DNA from: Kalaharituber pfeilii
Taxonomy: Eukaryota; Ascomycota; Pezizomycetes; Pezizales; Pezizaceae
Assembly (NCBI GenBank): GCA_015179045.1
Contig: WHUZ01000098.1
Coordinates: 62,001 to 126,000, forward strand
DNA length: 64,000 bases
Direction of reading: 5' to 3'
Shown here: positions 12,015-22,882 of the stretch, in pieces
Position numbering within the stretch: the stretch's first letter is position 1
Layout of the letters: each line of letters begins with the position of its first letter
Notes under the pieces: model-generated
Seen by the model: only the letters and a program-made list of their open reading frames with translations
Told to the model about the DNA's origin: nothing
The model's database searches: none
Made by a program: the position numbers and the translations under genes

Positions 12015-13087
12015 ATGTCTGGGGCGAGCGGAAGTCAGGAACTCAATATTCTTCAATTGCGGGCAGGGGCTACAGTAGCCTCCTTGCTTGAGATCATCGA
12101 CCTGGTTCGACTAATTGCGGTTCGAGATCGGCTCTACCCGTCTGCCTCTGCAAGTGCTCGCAAGATTCCTGCACAGCAAGCATATCGCGAATATGTATGT
12201 GCCCCTAATTGCACTCCCAGGCCTCAGTTATGGGATATACGTTATTCAATTTGCTGATAAATTTCCAGCTCCGCTTTCTTACAATCAAGCTTCTCTCAAC
12301 GGAGACTCCCCCCCTGGAATTCAGTCCTTCCGCCTACATTGACCAGCTCTGGCATGCGCATATTCTAGATACCGAGGCATGGCTGATCCTCACCGACCTG
12401 TATCCAAGGGACAGATTGGTTCATGATCCGTGCCCACCGGAGGGGCTTCATGCCCAGAGATTGAAAAATACCATAGCAAAATATACTGAGATGTATGTGC
12501 AGGGATACAAAGAAACTCCCATCTACGCATTGGCGTGTATTAATAAACTGTACTTACCCATATTGAGCAGGTTTTCTGAGTCCCCACTTCGCGACAATAC
12601 ACACGCCATTTGGCATGAATCTGGCTCATCGGAGCTTGGTGTTGAGAGTTCAGAATCCATGCCAACGCCTCCCCGGAGCCCTTCTCCTACCGGCAGCAGC
12701 ACATCTTCAACCACCTCTCTCGACGCCCTTTCTCCGAAGCCCTTGCAGAATTCCCCTAGTCATGTGCGAATTCTGGTGTACAAGAATTATGATTCAACGG
12801 TCCAGGCCACACTGGAGAGCCATACAAACGACACTATCGCTTCCGTCATAAGAAAGTATCAACTAAAGATGAATATGAATGCAAGTCGTATCTCGGGATA
12901 TGTGTTCTCCCTTGTTACACCGGGTAAAGGCATGAGGGATCGGTATCTGCTGCTCTCCGACAAGGAAAAGTCTCTCGGTGAGTATCTTTCAAGAGCCCCG
13001 GATGCGGTTAGAAAACTCCCCAGATCTATTGAGATATCAATTCAAGCCATGGGAGAGCTGTCACCTCTAGAAATCAGAGGTTGCTAG
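12015..13087 (+). CDS. WHxHxLDT-motif protein (GRDP-like) with possible RA-like C-terminus
   Basis: Exons are 12015-12194 and 12269-13087. The 74-nt intron is GTATGT...TTTCCAG with CTGAT before the acceptor, in phase 0, giving 332 residues. The N-terminal third has LEIIDLVRLIAVRDRLYPS and IPAQQAYREY, then after the splice FSPSAYIDQLWHAHILDTEA and a PxxRLVHDP segment. This combination (a Trp-His-x-His-x-Leu-Asp-Thr core after a Ser-Pro turn) is known from glycine-rich-domain-like proteins and related fungal hypotheticals of unknown biochemistry. A Ser/Pro/Thr-rich linker (about residues 165-200) separates it from a C-terminal region, beginning VRILVYKNYDSTVQATLES, that resembles a ubiquitin-fold Ras-association domain. 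That last point is inference. No disabling mutation is seen and it looks like an intact host gene. Confidence 0.75.
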
Positions 13088-14046
13088 TGTACTTGCGAAT
13101 GGCAATGGACGTGGGATGGTAGAAAAAGGTAGAGGATGAAAGTTTGTTGCCTGTGAGCTGGAAATTATCATTGAATGTTTTGACAATAAACATTTCGTCA
13201 TTGTTTGTTCGGATTAGCCAGCGCCTGTCTTTTCTTCCATTTTATAACCGTTATTCACATGTATCTTACATGGATATGGCCAGTATGATTTCATTGTTAA
13301 TGTAACATGGTTCTTGTTCCTGCCGTATTGTCACCAGGCCTCTGCAGGAACGGAGTGATGATATTTACTACAGTCAGTCATATTTGCGCCCTCTTTCGAA
13401 GGCCTCAGGATCCGCGGCCTTGCCAAAAGATGGCTTATGTCGCCTTTGATGCGCACTTTTTAAAGTACTGGAGGTTATCTTACCTTCAACTGCAATTTCA
13501 ACTTCTAGGACCAACGCAGAAAGTCAGTAACTTAATCATATTTACAATATATATATCAGTATTCCCATGCTGTCACAGCCCACCTACGCACGCATCGATA
13601 TCATCCTTTTCCGCAGCCGACAAGTCAAACCGAGCCGACGTGCCAAGCCGGAAGGTGAGACATTACTAATAGCCGGCTCGGAAAGGCTTGACAAGCCGTC
13701 CCGGTCCGGTTGATTAGCCCTCTGACAGCTCATTGATATGCCTTCCAATATTAGCATCACTATTGCCGTTCTTGCATTCCGGATTCTCTTTCTCATATCG
13801 TTATAGTCCTGTATTCCCTTTCTAGGTCAATTCCCCAGCATATAATATAGTCCGTGACCCCTAGCCGCCGACCCGCCGCCGCCGTAGTCCTCGACCCATA
13901 GCCGCCGAACCGCCGCCGATACCCAAGCTGACCGTACCCCTTGGCAAGACCTCCGCCCAAGCCCAGCCATTGACGTTACACATGCCACCGTGGGAGCTAC
14001 GGCGAGGGCCTAAGCTCAGCACAGGGGAGATGAGAAATAAAACAAG
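13088..14046. other. Intergenic, no supported gene
   Basis: Contains degenerate CCGGCTCGG/CCGAGCCG motifs near 13625-13700 and a GCCGCCG-rich stretch at 13860-13925. No convincing ORF is present. Confidence 0.4.
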
Positions 14047-14048
14047 TA

Positions 14049-14127
14049 CTCGCTCGTTTAAAAAGTATTGGAACGGCTGACCAGCGCATAATTAGTCCGC
14101 CGTTCCAATACTTTTTGAATGAGCGAG
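14049..14127. mobile_element. 79-bp foldback MITE, Tc1/mariner type
   Basis: The arms CTCGCTCGTTTAAAAAGTAT... (left) and its complement (right) pair over about 29 bp inside TA dinucleotides (14047-14048 and 14128-14129), with two mismatches. Only ~21 bp of loop remain. Fungal Tc1/mariner MITEs have this form. Confidence 0.8.
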
Positions 14128-14529
14128 TACGCAATGGTAGCAATAACAACGAATGAGGGTCTTCTAAAAATTCAACGCGACGCCCAGAAGGGTGCCACTT
14201 ACCCGTAGCTCTTTACCCACTCACGCATAGACTGTCTACTCCCTTTCTTGAACTTCTAAGCGTGGCTAGTTTTGGTGGGAAAGTGCGTCGATTGTGGTGA
14301 CGTGCGTCGAGATGTGGTGAAACACAGCAAGGAAACACATTACTGTACTTAGTCAAACTGTATCAACAATAAGGTGCCCTAGAACTATGTGCTTGGTTCG
14401 AGGTTTTCCATGCTGAAAGAATCATGCAATCGGATAAGAACTCATAGTGTTGCATCGTCTTGAAGTTGTTGAGATTTAGTAGTGGGTGCTGGGCATTTGC
14501 AAGGATATGTGGATTACCCGATATTGCAA

Positions 14530-14965
14530 TACGACCACAGGCTTGGCATTAACGAAATCCCTGTCACCTCCAGAATAGAAATACGAAATAAATATCTAGC
14601 TGAGGGTTCTGGATATCTCCACCTGTAGACAAAATACTTTGAAATTTCGCACCAAGCTAGAGAACTACCTAGATTACATGCGATTATTTCCTAGAATTGT
14701 TTAGTAAATAAATTCAATAGTATACTTATAACTATAAATTCCTATTATTGCTATACAGAAATCTATGAGCAGAGCAAAAAAATTCATTACATTATCTATA
14801 ATACTTTAGCTAATATACTTGCAGAAGTCAGCAATGAATTGCGCATCCCAGTGGCAACTATGTTCTAGTGATGGTTTCCCATTTAGGGGGGTGTGCTAGT
14901 CAATAACTGGGCTTATCAATTGGACCAATTGAAATAGCACGTTAGGTACTTAGTGGCACTTATGC
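14530..14965. repeat. Degenerate copy of repeat family R1
   Basis: Shares GGCTTGGCATTAACG-AATCCCTGT, GGATATCTCCACCT and AAATTTCGC blocks with 25520-25640 and 41945-42060. Also shares GTGTGCTAGTCAATAACTGG with 25870-25895, 35530-35555 and 42285-42310. It is more diverged than the other copies. No coding is seen. Confidence 0.5.
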
Positions 14966-15061
14966 TGCGGTGGGGTTGTCGCGAACAAACAATGTGCATC
15001 AACCAGTCAAAACAGGGGCGGCGCTCAGCTGCATATCTCATCTCACCATAGGATAGCCATG

Positions 15062-15391
15062 TCAGACTGTAGAACCTGTTTTTGAAAAGTGGATGGATAA
15101 TGATACGCGACAAGAATCTGAAATGTAGAAGGTATTACAATGAAGCTTCAGTAAGCGAAAAGTAAAGATAGCGCTGGCTTCAAGCCACAAAAGCCATAAT
15201 ACTTTTGCTGAGATAAGAGCGATAACAGCACCAATAGAAAGGAATGCAGTAAGCCACCCAGTCGTGGATAGCACCTCGTGCGTACGCCCAATTCCAATGG
15301 CTAATAGTCCTCGGCTACTTCGATTCGAACAAACATGATCATTGCTCTGCAGAATACATGACTGAGGATGACGGAAAGGACAAGGGAACAA
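15062..15391 (-). CDS. Possible small membrane protein ORF
   Basis: An open frame of 109 residues has one hydrophobic stretch (GWLTAFLSIGAVIALIS). No homologue is recognised and no intron signals were checked. It may be chance. Nearby, 15494-15512 is a perfect GGTCAGGG-A-CCCTGACC palindrome, and 15533-15595 holds two ~31-bp direct repeats ending CAACTAGAGA. Confidence 0.15.
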   Translation of the reverse strand: MFPCPFRHPQSCILQSNDHVCSNRSSRGLLAIGIGRTHEVLSTTGWLTAFLSIGAVIALISAKVLWLLWLEASAIFTFRLLKLHCNTFYISDSCRVSLSIHFSKTGSTV

Positions 15392-15916
15392 ATGAGGAAG
15401 TGTCTATCCATGCTCTGTAGGTTGCGGAAATCGGCTCAGGGGTTTGTAGCCCCTAATGCCCATGCTTAGTCCGTCGTGCTCTTGCTGACTTAGTAGGTCA
15501 GGGACCCTGACCTGCCTGCCGACTACCAGAAAGGGATCACCCGAATGGGAAGCCAACTAGAGAGGGTTCACCCAAACGGGAAATCAACTAGAGAGGGACT
15601 CTCACGTGGCTTGGTGGCGCCCACTAGTGGCTTGCCCTCTCCTCTGTGGCGAGCCCATCTTGTGGTCTCGGAGGTTCTGGTGACTGCTCTCGAGCCTCCC
15701 ATTAGCTTGCGGCTGAACCGCTAAATCTTTCACCGGCAGGCAGACGAATTACTGTAGTAAGTAGACCACCCACAGTAGCATCCGCTTCCATCATCAGCAG
15801 TACATGCTCGCGACTTGACGAAAATGGGGTCTCGGTAATAAATATCGCCCATTCCCCATATTTCGCAGCATAAAAGTGCAACAAGCTTGCACTGCCTCGT
15901 ATTGTTATAACCAAAT

Positions 15917-16705
15917 ATGCGCCTCCGCCCTGCCCGTCCGCAAGACCTTCCATTCCTTGTTTCTATCGTCATTGCAGCCTTCGACAGTGAGACGATAGTT
16001 GACTACCAATGTCCTGGCCGTCGCACGCCGAGCCTTATTCCCGAATACGTCAAATGGTGGCTTTCCCTTTATAGCTCGTATTTGTTGACGGACAGCGGCG
16101 ACGTCGCTTCTGACCCAAATCGCGTCATTGTGGTTGTGGAAACAGATGTTGACCCCAGCCTTGCCGAGATTATCGGCTCTGGCATCTGGATAAAGAAGAT
16201 GCTTCCGCCATCAATTCCTTCAGAGCAAGGACAGCAGCAGAAAGGTACATAAAAATTCCTTTCGTGTACCATGCTACCATTGTGTTACAATAAACGATCA
16301 GTTAATGTGCAGTTATTCAAACCAGATGCACATCCTCCTAACCTGTGTGCCAGCGAAGAGCACATTGCCCAATACCACACCGCCTTTGCAAATGCCTGCC
16401 ACACCCTTTTCAATGGTGAATTCAAACCACACTGGCACTTGAGCTGGATTGCTGTCAGGCCGAGTCAGCAGTGCAAGGGGGTCGGAAGTATGATCTTGAA
16501 CTGGGGCCTCGCAAGAGCGCGGGAAGAAGGGGTACCAGCGATTCTGGAGGCATTGCCATGGACTACGAAGGGGTTCTACGAGAAGCACGGAATGGTGAAG
16601 AAGGCAGACGTCATGGTGGGGACTTATGAGGTGCCATTGGGGCTGTTGGTTTACAATTGGGAGAGCGACGGTGCAGAGGCGAACCCGGTAAATTGTCCAA
16701 ATTAA
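15917..16705 (+). CDS. GNAT-family N-acetyltransferase
   Basis: Exons are 15917-16244 and 16302-16705. The intron is 57 nt (GTACAT...GATCAG); the nearer AG at GTGCAG would break the frame. The protein has 243 residues. It opens MRLRPARPQDLPFLVSIVIAAF, the usual first strand and helix of GNAT enzymes. It then carries a WHLSWIAVRPSQQCKGVGS segment: beta-4 followed by the acetyl-CoA pyrophosphate loop, here Q-C-K-G-V-G for the canonical Q/R-x-x-G-x-G/A. A beta-5 region (GVPAILEAL) and a YEKHGMVKKA segment complete the fold. Such fungal enzymes acetylate small amines or antibiotics, and the substrate cannot be read from sequence. The length and intact frame suggest a working host gene. Confidence 0.85.
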
Positions 16706-16940
16706 GAGGTGATACTGTACTAATCGAGAGATTACTACCATAAATGAATTAGTGCACTACAACATATGATGTATAGTTTGAACTTTATATAGCGTGTGCC
16801 AAGGCACTTTTTTCTTTTTTGGAGGGCTAAAAAGCTATTTTCGACGTCACTCAGATCTTAACCACACCTTAGTTAAAGAATCTTGAAGTAAATGGCACTC
16901 CTCCGAAAAACGATATTTTATGCCTCCCTTATAAACCTAT
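16706..16940. other. Short intergenic stretch
   Basis: No gene seen. It separates the GNAT gene from a retroelement scrap. Confidence 0.3.
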
Positions 16941-17041
16941 TTGTGCAAGGGATGGTCTCGCTAAAAAACTACATAAATGCTTGCAATTGCCCTGGGGGTC
17001 AGGTATTACACAGTACTGGTGATGTGATCTCATACCGTATG
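16941..17041 (+). mobile_element. ~100-bp fragment of the ORF1-type element
   Basis: Nearly the same ~100 bp as 59950-60050 in reverse complement, coding for QGMVSLKNYINACNCPGG and STGDVIS. It lacks a tail and poly-A. It is a fragment of the retroelement described at 59758-64000. Confidence 0.75.
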
Positions 17042-17357
17042 TACAGACTTTCTTCCCTTGCTGAAATAAAGATGTACGCGATCTAGGTAAGAGAGCAAAC
17101 AATCAACTATGTCGACCAACCGTCACAAACTTTGTGATCGCACGGAAGGACGTCGTGTTGTTTAAAGTACCGAAAAATTGAAAGTTGCAGGGACGGAGCA
17201 GAAATGTTTGGAAACTAAGACATCATGATTAAATTCGCTCTCCAGATTGTATTATGTGTAAGATAAATTTGAAAACAACTGTTCAGTGGCAAAAAGCGTT
17301 GCTAAGCCACGCGCAGTGGTGGTGGTGGTGGCATTCGAGCTGAGCCAGCGATGAATT

Positions 17358-17854
17358 TAACAACGTGACCCACGAGAGGGTAATACGATGCGTAGCGGAA
17401 GAATAAGGATAGCGGGGCAAGCGCTATAGAGAAAGATAATGGTGCAAACGGCGGCAGCAATGGAGTGGAGGCACGGAGGAAGGAAACGAGGAGAGGAGTT
17501 GAGCGACTCTATGGTATTAAGTGGGTGCGGGTTTCCGCAGACTATATACACAGAAAGCGAGACGACTATACCCAAATGGTAGCCGTAGATATAGGCAACA
17601 AACTTGTACAGTTTCGTAAAGAAAAGACGAAGTAACACAAGTTGTATGCGAGTTCGAAACAAATCCCAGCTGAATGTGATATCCGAAGTAATTCCGTAAA
17701 TAAATGAAAGAATTACAATATACGAGATAACCATAGCAACCATCCATGTAAACGACATGTGAAACGAAGATAAGAAAGAATTAAGCCAATAAAACATTAA
17801 CAGAACGTGTATGTCGTGATAATAGAAGGCGGGATCAGACTGTCCGTTTTGACA
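17358..17854 (-). repeat. 3' LTR of the copia element
   Basis: 497 bp, matching 22264-22760 and 98-99% alike to the solo LTR at 40413-40910. Confidence 0.95.
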
Positions 17855-17865
17855 CTCTCTCTCAG
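17855..17865 (-). promoter_or_regulatory. Polypurine tract
   Basis: CTGAGAGAGAG on the minus strand directly abuts the 3' LTR, as expected for the plus-strand primer of reverse transcription. Confidence 0.7.
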
Positions 17866-19572
17866 ACTGAATTCCGTATTCGATTGTAATGAATGTGATG
17901 GTCAGTAGGCTTCAGTCCTTTAGTCAACAGGTCTGCCGGATTTTCGTTGGTAGAGACGTAATCCAGGGTAAAGAGTTTTTCCGCAAACTTTTCTCTGGTG
18001 TAATGGTAGTGAATGTCGATGTGCTTTGATTGAAAGGAAAGCTTGGGATGCTGTGCGAGATTAATGCCAGAGGTACTGTCGCAGTGAAGTTTGGTATCAA
18101 GTTGTCGATTAAACTCCTTGAATCCATTCATGTACCAGATCGCTTGTCGAGTTGTATGAGACAAGGCAACATATTCTGCCTCGCAGGTCGAAAGAGCAAC
18201 AGTAGTCTGGAGCTTCGACCACCAGGAAATAGTGCAATTGTTCAACATGAAAACATATCCAGAACGAGAACGACGAGTATCCAAGCATGCAGCATAATCA
18301 GAGTCACTAAAACCATGTAAAACAAGAGGAGAAGAACCTTTTGGATATATGAGAGAGTAGTTGCGTGTAGCAGAGACATAACGAAAAACTCGTTTAGCAG
18401 CAGTATGATGACATTGAAGAGGACGAGAAGAAAATTGAGAGAGAAAGGAAACAGATTGAGCTAAGTCAGGTCGAGTACAGGTAACAAGATACATCAGAGA
18501 ACCGATCATTTGCTGGTAGAGTTGCTGTTGATAAGGTTCGTCATCCGGAGAAGCTCTGCGGAGCTTGTTTTTCGGGTCGATGGGGGTTGAAACGTGTCGA
18601 CATTGAGACATACCGAAACGTTCAAGTATATCGTTGATGTAGGATTCCTGTGAGAGTTCGATTGCTCTCTCTGTTTGTTTGATTTCGATTCCTAATAACC
18701 ATTGGAGATCACCTTTTACAGCAACCTGAAAGTGTGATTGTAGATGCGCAGTTAAGCGATCTAAATCTGCTTTGCAGTCCCACAATAGTCATGTCGTCAA
18801 CATAAACAACAAGAAATGACTTGCTATCAGCAGTTATGAAGACACACGGATCGAACATCGTTGATTTGTACCCTATTTCAGCAAGCACGTCGGACAGCTT
18901 TGAGAACCATTGAAGGGGTGCTTGCTTTAAGCCATATAAGGCTTTTCGAAGTCGAAGAATTTTCCCATCAAGACCAATCCCAGGCGGAGGATTCATCCAT
19001 ATTTCTTCGTCAAGATCGCCATACAAGAATGCTGATTTAATATCCAATTGCTTCAAAAGGAGGTTCGATTGAGCGGCTATAGCAATGATTAAGCGTAAGG
19101 AGTCGTATCGCGTAACTGGAGCGAACGTTTCGTCATAATCAATTCCGGAAATTTGTGCATAGCCTTTAACTACTAATCGAGCTTTGTAGCGTTCAACAGT
19201 CCCGTCAGCATTGCGTTTTATTTTGAAGACCCAGCGAGAGTTAATAGGTTTTCGAGAAGAGGGCAACTCAGACTTGTCATGTACCGTCCAGGTACCAGCA
19301 TCAACAATTGAACTGTACTCCTCAGCTATTGCTTGTGACCACTCGTCCATATCAGACGAATTCATCGCTTCGGTATAAGTTGTAGGTTCAATAGAAACAT
19401 ACGACTTTTCCTTTCCCTTGTATGAGCCACCAGGACCATAAGAGGAGGGATCAAACCGTTCAGGTGCTTTTCTCTCTCTCTCTCCAGGAATTATCTGAAA
19501 AGGGTTGAATTGAGATACTGGGCGACTAGAAGGAGGCTGAGTGAATCCCTTTCTATTAGTCGTAGGAGCCAT
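17862..19572 (-). pseudogene. Copia reverse transcriptase and RNase H (frameshifted)
   Basis: The first part (19572-18785) carries the RT start (WVFKIKRNADGTVERYKARL), KQLDIKSAFLYGDL, LYGLKQAP and the YVDD active site. Near 18782 one base is missing next to ATTGTGGGACTGC, and the frame moves to the second part (18785-17862). That part carries LLGIEIKQ, the CTRPDLAQSVSFLSQF thumb, and RNase H motifs (SDSDYAACLDTRRS, ALSTCEAEYVAL, CDSTSGINLA). It ends with the copia-typical ENPADLLTKGL. The polymerase would copy element RNA into cDNA in the particle. Confidence 0.92.
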
Positions 19573-19574
19573 GG

Positions 19575-21690
19575 GGTAAGTATACCGGTGCGACGAGGTG
19601 GAGTGGTGGGATCGGAGGTAACAGCTTCATCTTCATCTTCATCATGGGATCCATGCTCCGAATGTTCGATATCCATTTCTGGAATCTCATCATGTGGAGT
19701 TGAGGAAGAGGAAGGTTGTTTGAGTGCTTGACTGTTCTTGAGTTGCGGTATCCGTAGAGGATGATGCTTCGGGAACCTCGGTAACTTCTTGGGTTTCACT
19801 ATGCTCGGACGTTGTGGATGGTATAGTGGTAGGTGCGTTGTGGATGTCAGTGTAAGTGTACGATATGGGAGGAAACTTGACATAGCGCACAATCTCCACG
19901 GTTTTTCTTGTAGGATTATATACCCGGAATAAAAGGGGGGAGTCCGAGTATCCAACCAACTTTCCTTCCCAGCTTCGTGCATCTAGTCTTGATCCTGCGG
20001 GTCGCTTCTCCTCTGGAATGTGAACATAGACGCGACAGAAAAAAGGGCGGAGATGGGATATAGTTGGTTTCTTATTGAACATTAATTCAAACGGCGATTT
20101 CCCAAGCGCCGAATGAGGAAGCCGGTTTTTGATGTAGCAGGCCCAATTAAAGGCTTCTGCCCATAGGCTTGGAGGATTATCTGACAGTGCGGGTCGTACC
20201 ATGTTGGCTAATGTAAGATTGAATCGTTCCGCAATCCCATTAGACTCTGGGGAGTAGGCAGCGGTTGTCTGGTGTTTTATGCCTTTGGATTGGCAATAAG
20301 ACTCCATTTCCTTATTGACAAATTCGCCACCTTGGTCGGACCGTATAGTTCGAGGATATCGGCCGGTTTGGTTGAAGACTTGTTCGCAAAGAGCTTGAAG
20401 AGCGGAGACTGCTTCAGACTTGAGGCGTAGAAAGCGTATTTCAGCATATCTAGAGAAGTCATCAATAAAAGAAATGTAGTAAAAACATTTCTTCCCCAGT
20501 GATAGTGTACTCATTGGACCGGAGAGATCGGTGTGGATCAAATCGAAGAGTTGAGTCGATCGGTCACTAACTGGCAGTGGTGTAAAACGCTTCATGTTAT
20601 TAAACTGGGCGCATTTCTCACAGATAAACGTAGAAGGAGCTTTTGGTAATACTTTACCATCAGTGTATATGGATTCTGCATTTCGCCAGAAGGTGGGTGA
20701 TGAGTGACCTAATGCTTCATGCCAGAATTGCACTGAGGTAGAGTAAGCCTTGCTCTGTTTAGTCAATGCGCGGACCTCATATATCATAGTTTCTTCAGAC
20801 CAAATAGCAGACAAACGCAAAGAATTATTCTTCTTAGAAAAAACATCCATCCGAGATTCATCTCCATAAAAATAATGTCCAAGAACAGCAATTTTCCTCC
20901 AAGACAAGAGATTCACAGTATTCCAAACAGGCACATACAAAACATGGGAAAGAGAGATGGTCCTACACTCATTATTCACTTCGACATCAAGAGCGATACT
21001 GCCACGGTATGTAGCCAGTAGATCAGTCCCTCCACCAACTTCCACTAATTGATGACAGCGAACTGGATCAATTAATTGTGAGTAGTCAGCGGTGATGTGA
21101 GAAGAGCATGCAGTGTCTAAAGCCCATACCTCATATGTTTTGTGAGCAGCAGCCTTGTGAGCTACCACGAGTCCTGGAAGGAGTGTTAGTGATTGTCTGA
21201 AGGTGCTTTCTCTGGAAATCATGCATACCGAGACCTCAGATGCTATTGTAACGTGGCCACGTTGGACAACAGCATTGGATACGGTGGATGATGATGATGG
21301 AGAGTTTTGATTCTTCTTTGCTGCTTGATCAGCCTTCAACTTGGAACAATTACCATGGACATGGCCTTTCATGTTGGCGGGGTCATGTTTTTTGCAGTAT
21401 GAACATTCGCCGGCCTTAGGAGGCGCAGTCTTTCCTTCTTTCGGGGGGTTTGGTTTCTTTCCGTTGCATTTTTGCTTTTTGTTCGGGTGAGTCTGAGTGG
21501 AGAAGGCCGTGGAGGTATTAGAGTTGGCAGATTCCCCAGCGCGCAACCGAGTACAAATTTCGCTATAATTGGGGAGAGGCTTGACGGTAACCAAGGTGTC
21601 CTTTTTGTTGTAGGAGGAAGGAAGAGCGATGAGAAGATGAATGCTTTTGGTATTGTCCAGGTCGAAGTACTTGAAGAGCTTTCCCATATT
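19575..21690 (-). pseudogene. Copia nucleocapsid knuckle, protease and integrase region (frameshifted)
   Basis: Contains, in order, a Cys/His knuckle (CSYCKKHDP...HVHGNC), the aspartic protease signature ALDTACSSH, the GAG-pre-integrase motif (WHEALGHSSPTF), and an integrase DD(35)E core with DLIHTDLSGP, RSDQGGEFVN and ESNGIAERFN. A Ser/Thr/Glu-rich linker before RT is split into three frames between about 19740 and 19572. That means at least two further indels. Confidence 0.92.
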
Positions 21691-22195
21691 CGTCGGTGGC
21701 GTCACGGGTTCTTGTCAAGACTTGAGCATAAAGAGATTCGTATTTAGCGATGAAGTCTGAAAGAGACGTATTTTCGTCCATCCGAATGCTGAATATTTCG
21801 TAGATGAGGTAGAAAAGAGTGAACTCGTTCCTTAACTGAAATTTCTCCTGAAGTGCTTTCCATGCTGCGGCTGCGTTTTCCTTTGGTGTAATGAGATAAT
21901 GAAGCGAAGGATCCGTATAGGATGTGAGAGCGACACGAGCGGTAAGGTCCTTTTCTTTCCAAGAAGCAAGCTTAGTTGGATCGGTAGGTTTAACGTCGGT
22001 ACCTTCGAGGATGCCTTTGACTTGAGCAAGTTCCATGTACATCAGCACAGTGGCAGCCCATGTGGTGTAGTCTTGTTCATCGGCGAGAGGCTTGATGTTC
22101 ACTGTCATCTTAAGAGGGATATCCTTTAGAGAGAACTCCTGTTTGGGAGCGGAAGTCCCGGAGGAGGAGGAGGAATCAGAGCTTCGGTCACCCAT
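21690..22195 (-). pseudogene. Copia gag region (frameshifted at 3' end)
   Basis: Starts MGDRSSDSSSSSG at 22195. UBN2-type gag follows, with DYTTWAATVLMYMELAQVKG, SLHYLITPKENAAAAWKALQ and LSDFIAKYESLYAQ. Near 21690 the gag homology jumps frame into GKLFKYFDLDNTKSIHLLIA. Because the shift falls inside the gag fold rather than after it, I read it as a mutation and not a programmed frameshift. Confidence 0.88.
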
Positions 22196-22251
22196 GATTG
22201 TAAGGAAGACGGTGTCGTTGGTGAATTATCTTTGGAAAAGATTATGAGACC

Positions 22252-22263
22252 GGGCTCATAACC
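22252..22263 (-). promoter_or_regulatory. Primer-binding site, half-tRNA-iMet type
   Basis: Directly inside the 5' LTR the minus strand reads GGTTATGAGCCC. This is the complement of GGGCTCATAACC from the anticodon arm of eukaryotic initiator tRNA-Met. Drosophila copia is primed by the same half-tRNA in the same position. Confidence 0.8.
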
Positions 22264-22760
22264 TAACAACGTGACCCACGAGAGGGTAATACGATGCGTA
22301 GCGGAAGAATAAGGATAGCGGGGCAAGCGCTATAGAGAAAGATAATGGTGCAAACGGCGGCAGCAATGGAGTGGAGGCACGGAGGAAGGAAACGAGGAGA
22401 GGAGTTGAGCGACTCTATGGTATTAAGTGGGTGCGGGTTTCCGCAGACTATATACACAGAAAGCGAGACGACTATACCCAAATGGTAGCCGTAGATATAG
22501 GCAACAAACTTGTACAGTTTCGTAAAGAAAAGACGAAGTAACACAAGTTGTATGCGAGTTCGAAACAAATCCCAGCTGAATGTGATATCCGAAGTAATTC
22601 CGTAAATAAATGAAAGAATTACAATATACGAGATAACCATAGCAACCATCCATGTAAACGACATGTGAAACGAAGATAAGAAAGAATTAAGCCAATAAAA
22701 CATTAACAGAACGTGTATGTCGTGATAATAGAAGGCGGGATCAGACTGTCCGTTTTGACA
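22264..22760 (-). repeat. 5' LTR of the copia element
   Basis: 497 bp, matching 17358-17854. The 146-residue open frame inside each LTR copy is not a gene: it recurs only because the LTR does. Confidence 0.95.
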
Positions 22761-22764
22761 GAAT

Positions 22765-22850
22765 TTACCTGTATTTATTCGGTGGTTTTTCCTCCTTGTT
22801 GCTGTTGTTGGCTGGATTCTTTGAGTACAAGCTTAGCCATCGATGGACCC

Positions 22851-22882
<32 letters not shown>

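Larger units (their letters stand above)
17358..22760 (-). mobile_element. Full-length Ty1/copia retrotransposon
   Basis: A 5403-bp element lies between GAATT target duplications (17353-17357 and 22761-22765). LTRs at 17358-17854 and 22264-22760 are both 497 bp and identical as far as I can read, so the insertion is recent. They begin TGTCAAAACGG and end TTGTTA, an atypical TG...TA pair. Order on the minus strand is gag, protease, integrase, RT, RNase H, which is copia-type. The coding region has at least four frameshifts, so this copy cannot make its own polyprotein. Confidence 0.97.

Noticed and set aside
17357..17797. 146-codon minus-strand ORF with hydrophobic segments, repeated at 22263-22703 and 40479-40853
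   Set aside because: It lies wholly inside the copia LTR and recurs only with it; no copia LTR gene is known.
21563..21705. Programmed ribosomal frameshift between copia gag and pol
   Set aside because: The frame change lies inside the conserved gag fold and further shifts occur downstream, so mutation is simpler.
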